From Ferruginibacter sp. (GTDB lineage: Bacteria; Bacteroidota; Bacteroidia; Chitinophagales; Chitinophagaceae), in NCBI GenBank assembly GCA_019638525.1, contig JAHBTO010000001.1, positions 434,001 through 498,000 of the forward strand: 64,000 nt of DNA, in the 5' to 3' direction. Within the stretch, counting starts at the first letter, position 1, and each line of letters starts with the position of its first letter. The notes beneath the pieces are model-generated. The model was not told where the DNA came from and did not search any database. It worked only from the letters and a program-made list of their open reading frames with translations. Shown here one piece after another: positions 1 through 9,754 of the stretch. The translations under genes and the position numbers were made by a program.

Positions 1-1
1 G

Positions 2-337
2 AATGTTTTGATCTGTGATGCCGGTTATCCTAAAAATTTAGAAACAACTATTGATAATCCTGCTGCTGTACATTTATTTCATGGAGGAATGGGACAGGTA
101 CTTAATGGGTATAGTATCAACCCCGATTATTCAAAAAGTATGTATCATTATGAAGCACCATATATTTCACATGGTTGTGCGCTGGAAGCTATTGTACTTG
201 CATTGGAAAATAAATTTGAAACTTATTCCACCGGAAGGGGAAATATTACTAATGATAAAATGGAAGAGATCTACGATTTAAGTCTTAAGCACGGGATAAC
301 TGTTGCACCATTTTATAATACAAAAGGCTTATGGTAA
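2..337 (+). CDS. C-terminal part of an acyl-ACP-reductase-like / COG5322 dehydrogenase (5' end outside window)
   Basis: The frame is open from the first base of the window, so only the last ~111 codons are present. The tail reads CALEAIVLALENKFETYS, then ITNDKMEEIYDLSLKHGI. This resembles, from memory, the C-terminus of cyanobacterial long-chain acyl-ACP reductase (AAR) and related 'predicted amino acid dehydrogenases', which share an ALEGRFE..YTLGR..I...V.EI...A..HGF pattern. Those proteins are NADPH-dependent Rossmann enzymes that reduce acyl thioesters to aldehydes. The nucleotide-binding core would lie upstream and cannot be seen, so the substrate is unknown. The gene ends 29 bases before a BtaA-like gene on the same strand, which suggests co-transcription and a joint role in lipid or amino-acid-derived metabolite formation (inference). 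Confidence 0.55.
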   Translation, partial: NVLICDAGYPKNLETTIDNPAAVHLFHGGMGQVLNGYSINPDYSKSMYHYEAPYISHGCALEAIVLALENKFETYSTGRGNITNDKMEEIYDLSLKHGITVAPFYNTKGLW

Positions 338-366
338 AACATTAATCAGTTTAACTACTTATTAAA

Positions 367-1473
367 ATGAAAAAAGAAAAAGACCAGGTGCCCTTATATA
401 AATTGGTGTTTACGCATAATTGGGAAGATCCCGAAAGCGACCATGCAGCATTGAAAATTACAGACAAAGATGCCGTGGCGGCCATTACATCAGGTGGCTG
501 TAATGTATTGGGATTCCTGTTGTTTAACCCTGAGGTTATTTACAGTATTGATATTAATCCTGCACAATCCTATATGCTGGAGCTTAAAATTGCAGCCATT
601 AAGAAACTGGAGTTTGAAGACTTTATTTCATTTGCTGGCTTGAAAAAACATGACGACCGGATGAATTTATATAATAGGGTCAAATCATCTTTGAGTCATC
701 AAGCACTTGTATTTTGGAACAGCCAAAATAAAATATTAACAGAAGGATTTATCATGCATGGGAAATATGAGCGGTTTATTAAGTTGGCCGGAAAGTTCAT
801 CACCCTATTGCAGGGTAAAAAAAGAGTTTTAGGCCTGCTTCGTGAGAAATCAAAAGAAGAACAGGAAATATATTTTGATAAGGTTTGGAATACAAGGCGT
901 TTTTATTACCTGTTCAAGATACTATTTAATAAAAGAATACTTGCCAAACGTGGCCTGGAGGCCGATTATTTTCGTTTTGATGACGGAAGCAGATCGTTTG
1001 CAGAAAGTTTTTACAACCGATCTAAAAAGGCATTCAGAAACATTCCAGTTAAAGGCAATTATTTTTTGTTTCTATACCTGATGGGAAAATACAAGAATGA
1101 AGATGAAGTGCCACTCTATTTAAAAAGAGAGAATTTTGATATTATAAGATCAAGGATTGACCGCATAAAGTTAATTACTGCTGATGCACAAGGATGGTTA
1201 GATTCTATGCCGGATAAAAGTATAGATTGTTTTGCGTTATCTAATATATGCGAACTGATGAGTGATAAAGATACCAATCGTTTGTTTACAGGTGTTGAAA
1301 GAACAGCTCGGAGAGGTGCCAGGGTTATATTCCGGAACCTGATGATACCACGTGATATTCCAGATACATTAAAAGAGCAGATTGTAAAAGATGAAAAACT
1401 GAGCAGGTTTATATATGATAATGACCGATCTTTTGTGTATGGAAAAGTTGCTGCCTATGCTATTGCTAAGTAA
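367..1473 (+). CDS. DUF3419 / BtaA-like S-adenosylmethionine 3-amino-3-carboxypropyl transferase family protein
   Basis: This is a 368-residue soluble protein. It has the DUF3419 signature FTHNWEDPESDHAAL at residues 15-29, a glycine-rich SAM-site segment (SGGCNVLGFLL, near 42-52), then an acidic strand end SIDINPAQ (near 61-68), the usual position for a residue contacting SAM. A late FALSNICELM (near 285) matches the methyltransferase-like core. BtaA, the best-known member, moves the aminocarboxypropyl group of SAM onto diacylglycerol as the first step of betaine-lipid synthesis. No BtaB methyltransferase is visible next to it, so betaine-lipid production is not shown. Its partner is the upstream AAR-like gene. 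The family assignment is firm; the acceptor substrate is unknown. Confidence 0.75.
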   Translation: MKKEKDQVPLYKLVFTHNWEDPESDHAALKITDKDAVAAITSGGCNVLGFLLFNPEVIYSIDINPAQSYMLELKIAAIKKLEFEDFISFAGLKKHDDRMNLYNRVKSSLSHQALVFWNSQNKILTEGFIMHGKYERFIKLAGKFITLLQGKKRVLGLLREKSKEEQEIYFDKVWNTRRFYYLFKILFNKRILAKRGLEADYFRFDDGSRSFAESFYNRSKKAFRNIPVKGNYFLFLYLMGKYKNEDEVPLYLKRENFDIIRSRIDRIKLITADAQGWLDSMPDKSIDCFALSNICELMSDKDTNRLFTGVERTARRGARVIFRNLMIPRDIPDTLKEQIVKDEKLSRFIYDNDRSFVYGKVAAYAIAK

Positions 1474-1600
1474 TAGCCGTGCTGCTGGCCGATTATTGAT
1501 AATCCGCTCTATACTATAACAAAAACTATTTGCTCTTTTTGTAAACAGTCAAAAATTTGTACGTAATTATTTTTTTTAATTTCTAAACAAAGTAAATTTT

Positions 1601-2029
1601 ATGAAAAAAATATTCATAACCATCTGCACAATATTTACACTTGTTGGTTATTCTTTCAGCCAACCAATACAGGAAAACGATTACCTAAAAAAAAGCAGGA
1701 ACCAAAAAACAGCAGCCTGGATTTTACTGGGTACGGGTGTTGTACTTGATATTGCAGGTATTGTAACAACCAGCAACAATGCCGACAAAGAACTAGGAAA
1801 TTTATTCTCAAGTGAACAATCAGTAAACCATACAGGCGAGTACATCCTTTATATAACCGGAACCGCCGCATTAGCCGGTAGCCTTACTTTATTTATTGCA
1901 GCCAAACGTAATAAGAAAAAAGCATTAAGCACCAGTTTTGAAATTAACAGCCAACAATTACAACAACTTAAAAACAATAGCCTTTATAGTATTAATTACC
2001 CCGTACTAACTTTTAAACTAAGGTTTTAA
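1601..2029 (+). CDS. Small exported or membrane protein, unrecognised family
   Basis: The predicted 142-residue product starts with a signal peptide (KKIFITICTIFTLVGYSFS, cleavage near residue 20). Two hydrophobic segments follow, at roughly 38-58 and 81-101, separated by a polar loop; the tail is basic and then Gln/Asn-rich. This arrangement recurs in small Bacteroidota envelope proteins of unknown function. It stands alone between two genes: the BtaA-like gene ends 127 bases upstream, and the downstream gene is convergent. Length and codon use look normal for the window, so I accept it as real, but I cannot name a family. Confidence 0.6.
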   Translation: MKKIFITICTIFTLVGYSFSQPIQENDYLKKSRNQKTAAWILLGTGVVLDIAGIVTTSNNADKELGNLFSSEQSVNHTGEYILYITGTAALAGSLTLFIAAKRNKKKALSTSFEINSQQLQQLKNNSLYSINYPVLTFKLRF

Positions 2030-2076
2030 AAAAGTTACAATAATTTATTAATACAAAGTGCTGAAGAAGCCTTTCA

Positions 2077-2775
2077 TTATAACAATCCCCCAAAAACTTT
2101 CTTCAGCAAATCTGTAGTTCGTGCCGCAAAATTATTCCTGATATTTCGTTCTTCCTGCGCCACCAGGTCAAACAGTGCATTAGTAGCTTTCATGGTAACA
2201 TAACCGGTTAGGTCGGGGTTTAATTTTTTTACAAGCGGTATGCTGTTGTATTTATTAACCATATCACCATAATATTTGGTGGCGTTCACCTTATCAAGCG
2301 ATGATTTTATTACCGGCGTAAATGCAGCCACTAATTGTGCGGTTGTTTTTTCTCTAAAGAAATGGGTGGCGCTTGTATCGCCGTTACGTACCAGGCCAAT
2401 AGCATCTTGTATTGTCATGCTTTTGATGGCATTTGCAAAAATGGGTTTGGCATATCCTACCGCATCTTCGGCACCACGGTTTATTTGAAGTATGGCTTTA
2501 TCAACCATGTTGCCCAGGCCAATATCCCGTAAAGTATTTTCAATCTTACGGGCATCTTCGGGTATTAATATTTTGTACAAGGCATCTTTAAAAAAACCAT
2601 CTTCTTTATTCAACCGCAAAACAGCGCCGGCAAGGCCCTGGCTTAGCGCTTCTTTTATCCCTTCGCCTGCTTCTGTTTCGGTAACGCCTGTTGACTGTGG
2701 TAATTGTTTAATAACATCGCAGCCACAAAAAAGGCTACATATCATAATTGCAGTAAAAAATCTTTTCATTTTCAT
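2077..2775 (-). CDS. DUF4197 domain lipoprotein
   Basis: The 232-residue protein matches the DUF4197 pattern throughout. It has an N-terminal GIKEALSQGLAGAV, a central AEDAVGYAKPIFANAI, a motif around MTIQDAIGLVRNGDTSATHFF and a C-terminal KATNALFDLVAQEE. The N-terminus is a lipoprotein-type leader in which Cys19 (LFCGC) is the likely lipidation site, although the lipobox is imperfect. DUF4197 proteins are helical periplasmic or outer-membrane-associated proteins of unknown function found in Bacteroidota and Proteobacteria. Start choice is between Met1 and Met3, two codons apart. The gene is monocistronic and divergent from lysS. Confidence 0.85.
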   Translation of the reverse strand: MKMKRFFTAIMICSLFCGCDVIKQLPQSTGVTETEAGEGIKEALSQGLAGAVLRLNKEDGFFKDALYKILIPEDARKIENTLRDIGLGNMVDKAILQINRGAEDAVGYAKPIFANAIKSMTIQDAIGLVRNGDTSATHFFREKTTAQLVAAFTPVIKSSLDKVNATKYYGDMVNKYNSIPLVKKLNPDLTGYVTMKATNALFDLVAQEERNIRNNFAARTTDLLKKVFGGLL

Positions 2776-2860
2776 TTGTATTTTATTGCATTAAATATAT
2801 GAAACTAACCCGGCAATTACGATGCCAAAAACCCTGCATACACAAATGAGCAGTATGCGG

Positions 2861-2868
2861 TATCTTTG
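2861..2868 (+). promoter_or_regulatory. Candidate -7 box (TATCTTTG) upstream of lysS
   Basis: TATCTTTG is an exact match to the Bacteroidota -7 consensus TAnnTTTG and lies 68 bases before the lysS start. No convincing TTTG appears at the -33 position, so this rests on one element. If real, the leader would be about 60 nt and would contain the direct and inverted repeats annotated next to it. Confidence 0.4.
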
Positions 2869-2870
2869 CC

Positions 2871-2918
2871 GCCATTGTTAGATGCCTGGGCGCCATTGTT
2901 GGCAGCCTGACCAACAAT
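2871..2918 (+). repeat. Imperfect direct repeat plus hairpin in the lysS leader
   Basis: Two ~20-base units both begin GCCATTGTT (2871-2890 and 2892-2911). The second forms one side of a perfect 8-bp inverted repeat, ATTGTTGG/CCAACAAT (2895-2902 and 2911-2918), with an 8-base loop. A longer relative of this palindrome, sharing GCCTGACCAACAA, occurs at 38773-38799. That points to a dispersed small palindromic repeat rather than an lysS-specific regulator. Confidence 0.55.
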
Positions 2919-2935
2919 AAAATATAATTGAACAC

Positions 2936-4462
2936 ATGAGTACACAACATTTATCGGAACAGGAAATTATACGCAGGGAAAAACTGGCAGAACTTACAAA
3001 ACTTGGTATAGATGCCTACCCGGCTCCGTTATATCCTGTAAATACAACCTCTGTTTTTATAAAAGAAAATTACAAAGGCGATGCCAACAAAGATGAATTT
3101 GCAGATGTTTGTATCGCCGGCCGTATCATGAGCATTCGTGATATGGGTAAAGCAAATTTTGCTGTGATACAGGATGCAGTGGGCAAGATTCAGATATACA
3201 TCAAGCAGGATGATATTTGCCCCGGCGATGATAAATCATTGTATCAAAACGTTTGGAAAAAATTAATAGATATTGGCGATATCATCGGCATTAAAGGATA
3301 TGTTTTTACAACCAAAACCGGCGAAACATCTGTTCATGTAAAAGAATTTACTTTACTCACAAAATCTTTACACCCTTTACCTATTGTAAAAGAAAAAGAC
3401 GGAGAGGCATTTGATGAAGTAACCGACCCCGAGTTTAGGTACAGGCAACGTTATGCCGACCTGATTGTAAACCCCGAGGTAAAGAAAACTTTTATCAAGC
3501 GTACAAAAATGGTGAATGCCATTCGTGAATTTTTAAATGAACGTGGGGCATTAGAAGTTGATACACCGGTTTTACAAAGTATTCCCGGTGGCGCTGCTGC
3601 AAGGCCTTTCACCACTCATCACAATGCATTGGACATGCCCATGTACATGCGTATTGCCAACGAGCTTTACCTTAAAAGGCTTATTGTTGGCGGTTTTGAC
3701 TGGGTGTATGAGTTTAGCCGCAATTTCCGCAACGAAGGGATGGACCGTACACACAATCCCGAGTTTACCATACTTGAATTTTATGTGGCTTATAAAGATT
3801 ATGAATGGATGATGGACACTACAGAGCAGATGTTGGAAAGGGCTGCCATTGCAACAAACGGCAATTCAAAAGTAATGGTGGGCAATAATGAAATTGATTT
3901 TAAAGCGCCATACAAACGCATCAGCATGTACGATGCCATAAAAGAGCATACAGGATTTGATATAAGCGAAATGGATGAAACAGGTATCAGGGAAGTTTGC
4001 AAACAATTGCATATACATGCTGATGAAAAATGGGGAAAAGGAAAACTGATAGATGAAATTTTTGGCGAAAAATGCGAAGCCAATTATATACAACCCACTT
4101 TTATTACCGATTACCCGGTAGAGATGAGTCCGCTTACAAAAAAACACCGTAGCAAACCAGGCCTTGTAGAACGTTTTGAACTAATCTGCAATGGTAAAGA
4201 AATTGCCAATGCTTACAGCGAGCTGAACGATCCTATAGAACAGCGTGAACGTTTTGAAGAACAAACAAGGCTGATGGAAAGGGGAGATGATGAAGCCATG
4301 TTTATAGATTACGATTTTTTACGTGCCCTTGAATATGGCATGCCGCCCACAAGCGGTATCGGTTTTGGGATAGACAGGCTTGCCATGCTATTCACCAACC
4401 AGCATTCTATCCAGGATGTTTTATTCTTCCCCATGATGCGGCCCGAGAACAAACCCGAATGA
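2936..4462 (+). CDS. lysS: Lysyl-tRNA synthetase, class II
   Basis: The 508-residue cytoplasmic enzyme charges tRNA-Lys with lysine. An N-terminal OB-fold anticodon-binding domain (about 60-165) precedes the class II catalytic core. Motif 2 is seen as [16 protein letters not shown] (near 262-277) and motif 3 as [13 protein letters not shown] (near 474-486). [11 protein letters not shown], a LysS hallmark, lies near 163. Length and order match bacterial LysRS2. The start ATG directly precedes [16 protein letters not shown], a normal LysS N-terminus. No T-box-like leader is apparent, only the palindromic repeat. The gene is followed 25 bases later by a cyclophilin gene on the same strand. Confidence 0.97.
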   Translation: MSTQHLSEQEIIRREKLAELTKLGIDAYPAPLYPVNTTSVFIKENYKGDANKDEFADVCIAGRIMSIRDMGKANFAVIQDAVGKIQIYIKQDDICPGDDKSLYQNVWKKLIDIGDIIGIKGYVFTTKTGETSVHVKEFTLLTKSLHPLPIVKEKDGEAFDEVTDPEFRYRQRYADLIVNPEVKKTFIKRTKMVNAIREFLNERGALEVDTPVLQSIPGGAAARPFTTHHNALDMPMYMRIANELYLKRLIVGGFDWVYEFSRNFRNEGMDRTHNPEFTILEFYVAYKDYEWMMDTTEQMLERAAIATNGNSKVMVGNNEIDFKAPYKRISMYDAIKEHTGFDISEMDETGIREVCKQLHIHADEKWGKGKLIDEIFGEKCEANYIQPTFITDYPVEMSPLTKKHRSKPGLVERFELICNGKEIANAYSELNDPIEQRERFEEQTRLMERGDDEAMFIDYDFLRALEYGMPPTSGIGFGIDRLAMLFTNQHSIQDVLFFPMMRPENKPE

Positions 4463-4487
4463 TTGAACTTAATGGTATATTAGCAGT

Positions 4488-5060
4488 ATGAAAAGATTTT
4501 TTTTCATACTGCTTTTTTTGTTTTGCATTGGTACACTTTGGGCACAAAATAATATCAATTGTTTAATACATACAGAACTTGGTAACATAACCATCGAATT
4601 ATATCCATCTAAAGCGCCTGTTACGGTAGCAAATTTTTTAAAGTATGTAGATGCACATTTGTATAACGGAAGCTCTTTCTTTCGTGCAGTAACATTGCAA
4701 AACCAGCCTAAAGATTCAATTAAAATTGAAGTGATACAGGGAGGCAATGTAGATTCTGCAAAAGAGTTTGCCCCCATTGTTTTAGAAACTACCAAACAAA
4801 CAGGGCTGTTACATACAGATGGAACCATATCTATGGCAAGGGGAAAACCAGCATCGGCCACTTCCAGTTTTTTTATTTGCATCAACAACCAGCCATCGCT
4901 TGATTATGGCGGTAAACGAAACCCCGATGGGCAGGGCTTTGCAGCATTTGGAAAAGTAATTAAAGGGATGGATGTGGTTAAAAAAATTCAGCAGCAGCAT
5001 CCCGGGCAAGGGCAATATTTTACTCCCCCCGTTAAAATAATATCCATTATCAGAAATTAA
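4488..5060 (+). CDS. Exported peptidyl-prolyl cis-trans isomerase, cyclophilin type
   Basis: The 190-residue product has a clear signal peptide (residues 1-20, ending WAQ) followed by a single cyclophilin domain. Recognisable blocks include ITIELYPSKAPVTVANFLKYV, FFRAV, GTISMARGKPASATSSFFI and the C-terminal GFAAFGKVIKGMDVVKKI. Cyclophilins speed proline isomerisation; this one would act on folding proteins in the periplasm. It sits between lysS and the Asp-box gene with short gaps (25 and 6 bases), so the three may be co-transcribed. Catalytic competence is inferred from the preserved core. Confidence 0.92.
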   Translation: MKRFFFILLFLFCIGTLWAQNNINCLIHTELGNITIELYPSKAPVTVANFLKYVDAHLYNGSSFFRAVTLQNQPKDSIKIEVIQGGNVDSAKEFAPIVLETTKQTGLLHTDGTISMARGKPASATSSFFICINNQPSLDYGGKRNPDGQGFAAFGKVIKGMDVVKKIQQQHPGQGQYFTPPVKIISIIRN

Positions 5061-5066
5061 AACATC

Positions 5067-7424
5067 ATGCAAAAAATACTACCATCACTTTCAATTGCAA
5101 TGATCTTACTGTTTGCCTTTGAAAATACATTGGCACAAAATTTTGTAAGCAACCAACGGCCTTCAGCAGGTACAGCAAGGGTTGCCGCCTTTAAGCAGCA
5201 GCAGGCATTATTAAATGCATCGCCTTATAAAAATGTGCATTGGCGCAATGTAGGGCCTACCAATGTTAGCGGCCGCTGTACCGATGTTTGGGGCATATCA
5301 GGAAATAAAAATATCATGTATGCTGCTTTTGCTACCGGCGGAATATGGAAAACAGAAGATGCAGGAAAAACATGGCAATCGGTTTTTGATCATCAAGGTA
5401 CACTTTCAATAGGCAATATGGCATTGGCGCCATCAAACCCCAACATCATTTACGCAGGCACCGGCGAAGCAAATATCTTCAGGGCATCGTTGCCGGGCAT
5501 AGGTATGTATAAATCTGTTGATGCCGGTAAAACCTGGCAGCACATTGGATTAGAAAATACAAGTACCATTGCCAGAGTTGTAGTACATCCTACCAACCCT
5601 TCTATTGTTTATGTAGCAGCAGGTGGTAATGAATGGAGTTATAATAATGACAGGGGCGTTTATCAAACATCTGATGGCGGCAAAACCTGGAAAAAAATTT
5701 TAGGCAATGATGATAAAACCGGTTGTATCGATTTAAGGATGGACCCATCTAACCCCAATATCATATATGCATCTATGTGGAACCGCATACGCAAACGCTG
5801 GAGCGACCCCGTACCCGAAGACGGAGATTATATTTATAAAACTACCGATGCCGGTAAAACATGGAAACCTTTAACCAACGGATTGCCCGATACAAAATAT
5901 ACCGGCAGAATTGGACTTGCTGTTGCACAAAGCAATCCTAATGTGTTGTATGCATTTGTTGACAACCACGAGAAAAAAAGAGAACCCAAAAAAGGTGAAC
6001 TTGACAGTTATGGAAGGCTAAGAGAGATTGTAGTAAAAGGTGTGGAAGTGTACAGGAGCGATGATAAAGGAGAGAGTTGGAAAAAAATGTCGGAAAACAA
6101 CAGCTTTATGGAACGGTTTTGCGGCACTTATGGATGGGTAATGGGGCAAATAAGGGTTAACCCGCAGGATGAAAACTGTGTGTATATCTTAGGAGTGCCA
6201 ATGGCAAAATCGAACAACGCAGGAAAAACATGGAAATCTTTTGAGCCGGCAGATACAACAAGTGATTACATACATGGCGATAACCATGGATTATGGATTG
6301 ACCCTGCAGATTCAAACTATATCATTAATGGCGATGATGGCGGTGTTGCTGTATCTTATGATGGAGGGAAAAAATGGAAAAATTTTTATAAAGAAATTCC
6401 AACCACGCAGTTTTATAATGTAACCTACGATTCAAGAGTTCCCTATAACATCATAGGCTCGGTGCAGGATGAAGGTTCGTTGATGGGAAGCATTGAAAAT
6501 ACTTTTGGCATAAAAGATACCACTGTTAAACCCTGGCAATATGGGCCCGGGGGCGAAGGCGTAATACATGCCATTGACCCCGGCGATGCCAATACCATTT
6601 ATACTTCTTCTTTTTACGGTAGGCTTATAAAGGCTGATTTAGACAAGCCCGATTCATTACAGGTAAGAAGTATTGCACCGCCAACTGCCAAAGATGAAGA
6701 AACACACAGGGGCGAATGGCTGGCTTATACTTTGATATCGCCGCACAATAGTTTTACAGTTTATCATGGCATGCAATACTTGTTTAAATCAACCGACAGT
6801 GGTTACACATGGAAACGCATAAGCCCCGACCTAAGTTACAATAACAAACAAAAAATGGGCAAAACGCCTTATGCCATCAATCACCAGGCTATTACTGCCA
6901 TCGACGAATCTGTTTTTAAAAAAGGATTGTTGTATGTAGGCACTGATGACGGCAGGGTTTGGATTAGCCATGATGATGGCGGCCACTGGATTGAAATTAC
7001 TAAAGGTTTACCGGCTAATGCACATGTATCAAGATTGGTTGCATCAAAATTTAATGCATCTACAATTTATGTTACATTAAACGACCGAAGGGAAGACAAT
7101 ATCACACCCTATATTTTTGTATCGGCCGATATGGGCAAAACATGGAAAAGCATCAGCGGCAATTTACCTGCATCGCCTGTAAATGTGATAAGAGAAGGGC
7201 TTACAGATAAAAACATTTTGTATTGCGGAACCGACATGGGTGTTTATATAAGCCATGATGCCGGGAAAAAATGGGTGCCGCTTAACAATAACCTGCCTGC
7301 ATCTGTTTCTGTACAGGATATGTTCATTCATCCATCAATAAATAAGCAAGCTAACCAGTTGGTGATAGCCACTTATGGCAGAGGTATATATGCATTGGAC
7401 GATGACAGTGCTTTGAACAAATAA
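5067..7424 (+). CDS. Exported Asp-box (BNR/VPS10-like) beta-propeller protein
   Basis: A signal peptide (1-23) leads into 785 residues with about eleven Asp-box repeats of the type S.D.GKTW, for example TEDAGKTW, SVDAGKTW, TSDGGKTW, SADMGKTW and SHDAGKKW. Asp-boxes sit on blade edges of sialidase- and sortilin-type propellers. Bacteroidota proteins of this length are usually annotated as VPS10- or 'glycosyl hydrolase'-like, but no catalytic glycosidase residues can be recognised here. No C-terminal sorting domain is seen; the protein ends soon after the last blade (YGRGIYALDD). It is followed by two peptidase genes, so a role near extracellular peptide processing is possible. Function is unknown. 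Confidence 0.75.
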   Translation: MQKILPSLSIAMILLFAFENTLAQNFVSNQRPSAGTARVAAFKQQQALLNASPYKNVHWRNVGPTNVSGRCTDVWGISGNKNIMYAAFATGGIWKTEDAGKTWQSVFDHQGTLSIGNMALAPSNPNIIYAGTGEANIFRASLPGIGMYKSVDAGKTWQHIGLENTSTIARVVVHPTNPSIVYVAAGGNEWSYNNDRGVYQTSDGGKTWKKILGNDDKTGCIDLRMDPSNPNIIYASMWNRIRKRWSDPVPEDGDYIYKTTDAGKTWKPLTNGLPDTKYTGRIGLAVAQSNPNVLYAFVDNHEKKREPKKGELDSYGRLREIVVKGVEVYRSDDKGESWKKMSENNSFMERFCGTYGWVMGQIRVNPQDENCVYILGVPMAKSNNAGKTWKSFEPADTTSDYIHGDNHGLWIDPADSNYIINGDDGGVAVSYDGGKKWKNFYKEIPTTQFYNVTYDSRVPYNIIGSVQDEGSLMGSIENTFGIKDTTVKPWQYGPGGEGVIHAIDPGDANTIYTSSFYGRLIKADLDKPDSLQVRSIAPPTAKDEETHRGEWLAYTLISPHNSFTVYHGMQYLFKSTDSGYTWKRISPDLSYNNKQKMGKTPYAINHQAITAIDESVFKKGLLYVGTDDGRVWISHDDGGHWIEITKGLPANAHVSRLVASKFNASTIYVTLNDRREDNITPYIFVSADMGKTWKSISGNLPASPVNVIREGLTDKNILYCGTDMGVYISHDAGKKWVPLNNNLPASVSVQDMFIHPSINKQANQLVIATYGRGIYALDDDSALNK

Positions 7425-7497
7425 TCCATTCATCAATTTCCGGCTGCATTTCTTTTTTAAAAAAGTTATCTTACCGGCTTAATAAAAACAATAAACA

Positions 7498-9648
7498 ATG
7501 ATACGACTAATGAGATATGCTTTTGCTATTATTGCAACAGTTATCATAAGCCAGGCAGCAGTTGCCCAAAAAAAAGAACTTACCGATGAACAGTTTTTTA
7601 AAAATGATTTTAAGGGAATAACACAATCGCTTCCTGTTTTTAAAAAATGGGTTGATGACAGCCATTTCATCATAAAAATAAATGGCAACGACAGCCTGGT
7701 TGATTGCAAAACCGGTAAAACAAGCCAGGTAGTGGCAGCACCGGCAGATGCAGGTGAAGATAAAGATGAGCCGGCCATTGTTACAAAAGGTAATGATATT
7801 TATTTAAAACAAAATGGCACCGAAACCGCTTTAACCAACGATGAAGCTAAAGAAGTAAACCCAACTTTAAGTCCCGATAACAAGTATGTGGCTTTTACAA
7901 AAAACAACGACCTGTACATCATAAACCTGCAAACAAAAAAAGAAAACCGTGTTACAAAAGATGGCAGCGAAACCATATTAAACGGTTATGCAAGTTGGGT
8001 ATATATGGAAGAGATATTAGGGCGCCGCACCCGCTACCGTGCATTTTGGTGGAGCCCCGATAGCAAGCACCTTGCCTTTTTCAGGTCGGATGATACGAAA
8101 GTGCCTGTATTTACAATTACCGATGCTCCGGGCCTGCATGGCGTGGTAGAAACGCAGCACTATCCAAAAGTTGGCGACCCCAACCCCGAAGTGAAAATTG
8201 GAATTGTGGAGCCCGAAGGCAGCAAAGTTGTATGGGCAGCATTTAATGAAAAAGATGATCAGTATTTTGGAATGCCCTACTGGAAACCCGACGGCAGTTC
8301 TTTACTGGTACAATGGATGAACCGCCTGCAAGATAACCTTATCATTTATGATGTGAATGTATTTACCGGCGGCAAAGCAGAGTTTTACAACGAAAAACAA
8401 AAAACCTGGATTGACCTTGATGACCAGGGAGGCCGCATTAGTTTTTTAAAGAATGGCACCGGTTTTATTTTACAGAGCGATGCCACCGGGTGGAACCAAC
8501 TTTACTTTTACGATATGAAAGGAAAATTGATTAATGCCATAACATCCGGCAGGTTTACTGTTACTGATATCACTTTTATAGACGAACAAAAAGGCATTGT
8601 TTATTTTACTGCAAGAGGTATAGAAAATACGGCACGCAATGATTTTTACCGGGTAAACATTAATGGTAAAAATATGGAGCGCCTAACAACCGGCGATTAC
8701 GATAACAGGATTAACCTTTCACCCGGCGGCTCTTATTTCATCAGCACTTATTCAAATGCCCTTACACCTACAAGAATGACATTGATGAGTACAAAAAGAA
8801 ATTTCATTAGGGAGTTGGGTAACAGCAAGGGAAATGAATTTGAAAATTATAACCTTGCTAAAACAGAAATTATACGTGTAAAAAGCGATGATGGCATTTA
8901 TGACCTGCCTATGAAAGTTACCTGGCCCATCAATATGGATAAGAATAAAAAATACCCGGTGCTTATTTCTATTTATGGCGGGCCCAATGCAGGCACTGTT
9001 ATGGATACCTGGAGTTTAAGCGGCAACCAACAATGGTATGCCAAAGAAGGATTAATACAAGTAAGTATGGATCACCGGGCAAGCGGGCAGTTTGGAAAAG
9101 AAGGTGTGAACTATATGTACCATAACCTGGGCTATTGGGAAATGAAAGACTACAGCACTATGGTAAAATGGTTGGTGGCAAATGGCAATGCTGATGCTGC
9201 AAGAATATGCATCACCGGTTTTAGTTATGGTGGATACATGACCTGCTATGCACTTACTTACGGCGCCGATGTATTTACATATGGTATGGCTGGCGGCAGT
9301 GTAACCGACTGGAACCTATACGACTCACACTATACCGAAAGGTACATGGGTACGCCGGCCAATAATGCCGAAGGTTATAAAACAAGTTCGCCAATCACTT
9401 ATGCATCAAAATACAAAGGTATGTTGCAAATTGTGCATGGCATGATTGATGATAATGTACACATGCAAAACAGCATTCAATTAATAAGCAAGCTGCAGGA
9501 TCTTAAAAAAGATTTTGAATTTATGCCTTATAGCGGCGGCCGCCACGGTTGGGGTGGCAACAAATGGTTGCATTATATGAACATGAAAACAAAATTCATT
9601 TACAAATACCTGTTGCAAAAAGATGTACCAAAAGAAATGCTTAAATAA
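7498..9648 (+). CDS. S9B prolyl dipeptidyl peptidase (DPP IV-type)
   Basis: The 716-residue exported serine peptidase removes X-Pro (and X-Ala) dipeptides from peptide N-termini. Residues to ~24 form the signal peptide; Met5 is an equally good start. The eight-bladed propeller carries the paired Glu segment YMEEILGRRTRYRAFWW (near 165), which in DPP IV binds the substrate amino terminus. The alpha/beta-hydrolase domain holds GFSYGGY with Ser576, HGMIDDNVH with Asp651, and RHGWGG with His683, in normal order and spacing. All catalytic parts are present. A perfect terminator follows the gene at 9711-9741, shared with the convergent M49 gene. Confidence 0.95.
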   Translation: MIRLMRYAFAIIATVIISQAAVAQKKELTDEQFFKNDFKGITQSLPVFKKWVDDSHFIIKINGNDSLVDCKTGKTSQVVAAPADAGEDKDEPAIVTKGNDIYLKQNGTETALTNDEAKEVNPTLSPDNKYVAFTKNNDLYIINLQTKKENRVTKDGSETILNGYASWVYMEEILGRRTRYRAFWWSPDSKHLAFFRSDDTKVPVFTITDAPGLHGVVETQHYPKVGDPNPEVKIGIVEPEGSKVVWAAFNEKDDQYFGMPYWKPDGSSLLVQWMNRLQDNLIIYDVNVFTGGKAEFYNEKQKTWIDLDDQGGRISFLKNGTGFILQSDATGWNQLYFYDMKGKLINAITSGRFTVTDITFIDEQKGIVYFTARGIENTARNDFYRVNINGKNMERLTTGDYDNRINLSPGGSYFISTYSNALTPTRMTLMSTKRNFIRELGNSKGNEFENYNLAKTEIIRVKSDDGIYDLPMKVTWPINMDKNKKYPVLISIYGGPNAGTVMDTWSLSGNQQWYAKEGLIQVSMDHRASGQFGKEGVNYMYHNLGYWEMKDYSTMVKWLVANGNADAARICITGFSYGGYMTCYALTYGADVFTYGMAGGSVTDWNLYDSHYTERYMGTPANNAEGYKTSSPITYASKYKGMLQIVHGMIDDNVHMQNSIQLISKLQDLKKDFEFMPYSGGRHGWGGNKWLHYMNMKTKFIYKYLLQKDVPKEMLK

Positions 9649-9710
9649 CTTTTATAGCAAAATTATTTCGTGCATTTTTTTCATAATTGCATAAATAAAT
9701 CAATTGTATA

Positions 9711-9741
9711 AAAAAGTGGATGCCATTTGCATCCACTTTTT
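9711..9741. terminator. Bidirectional intrinsic terminator between the S9 and M49 peptidase genes
   Basis: A perfect 13-bp stem (AAAAAGTGGATGC / GCATCCACTTTTT) surrounds a 5-base loop. The A run on one side and T run on the other give a U-tract in both directions. It sits exactly between the convergent stops at 9648 and 9755. Confidence 0.85.
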
Positions 9742-9754
9742 AAATTGAAAACGC

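Noticed and set aside
2820..2935. T-box or riboswitch ahead of lysS
   Set aside because: No T-box sequence or terminator/antiterminator pair is visible; the repeats match a dispersed palindrome elsewhere in the window.
7425..7497. Terminator between the Asp-box gene and the S9 gene
   Set aside because: The A/T palindrome TTTTTTAAAAAA there has no GC stem, so termination is not supported; the genes may be co-transcribed.
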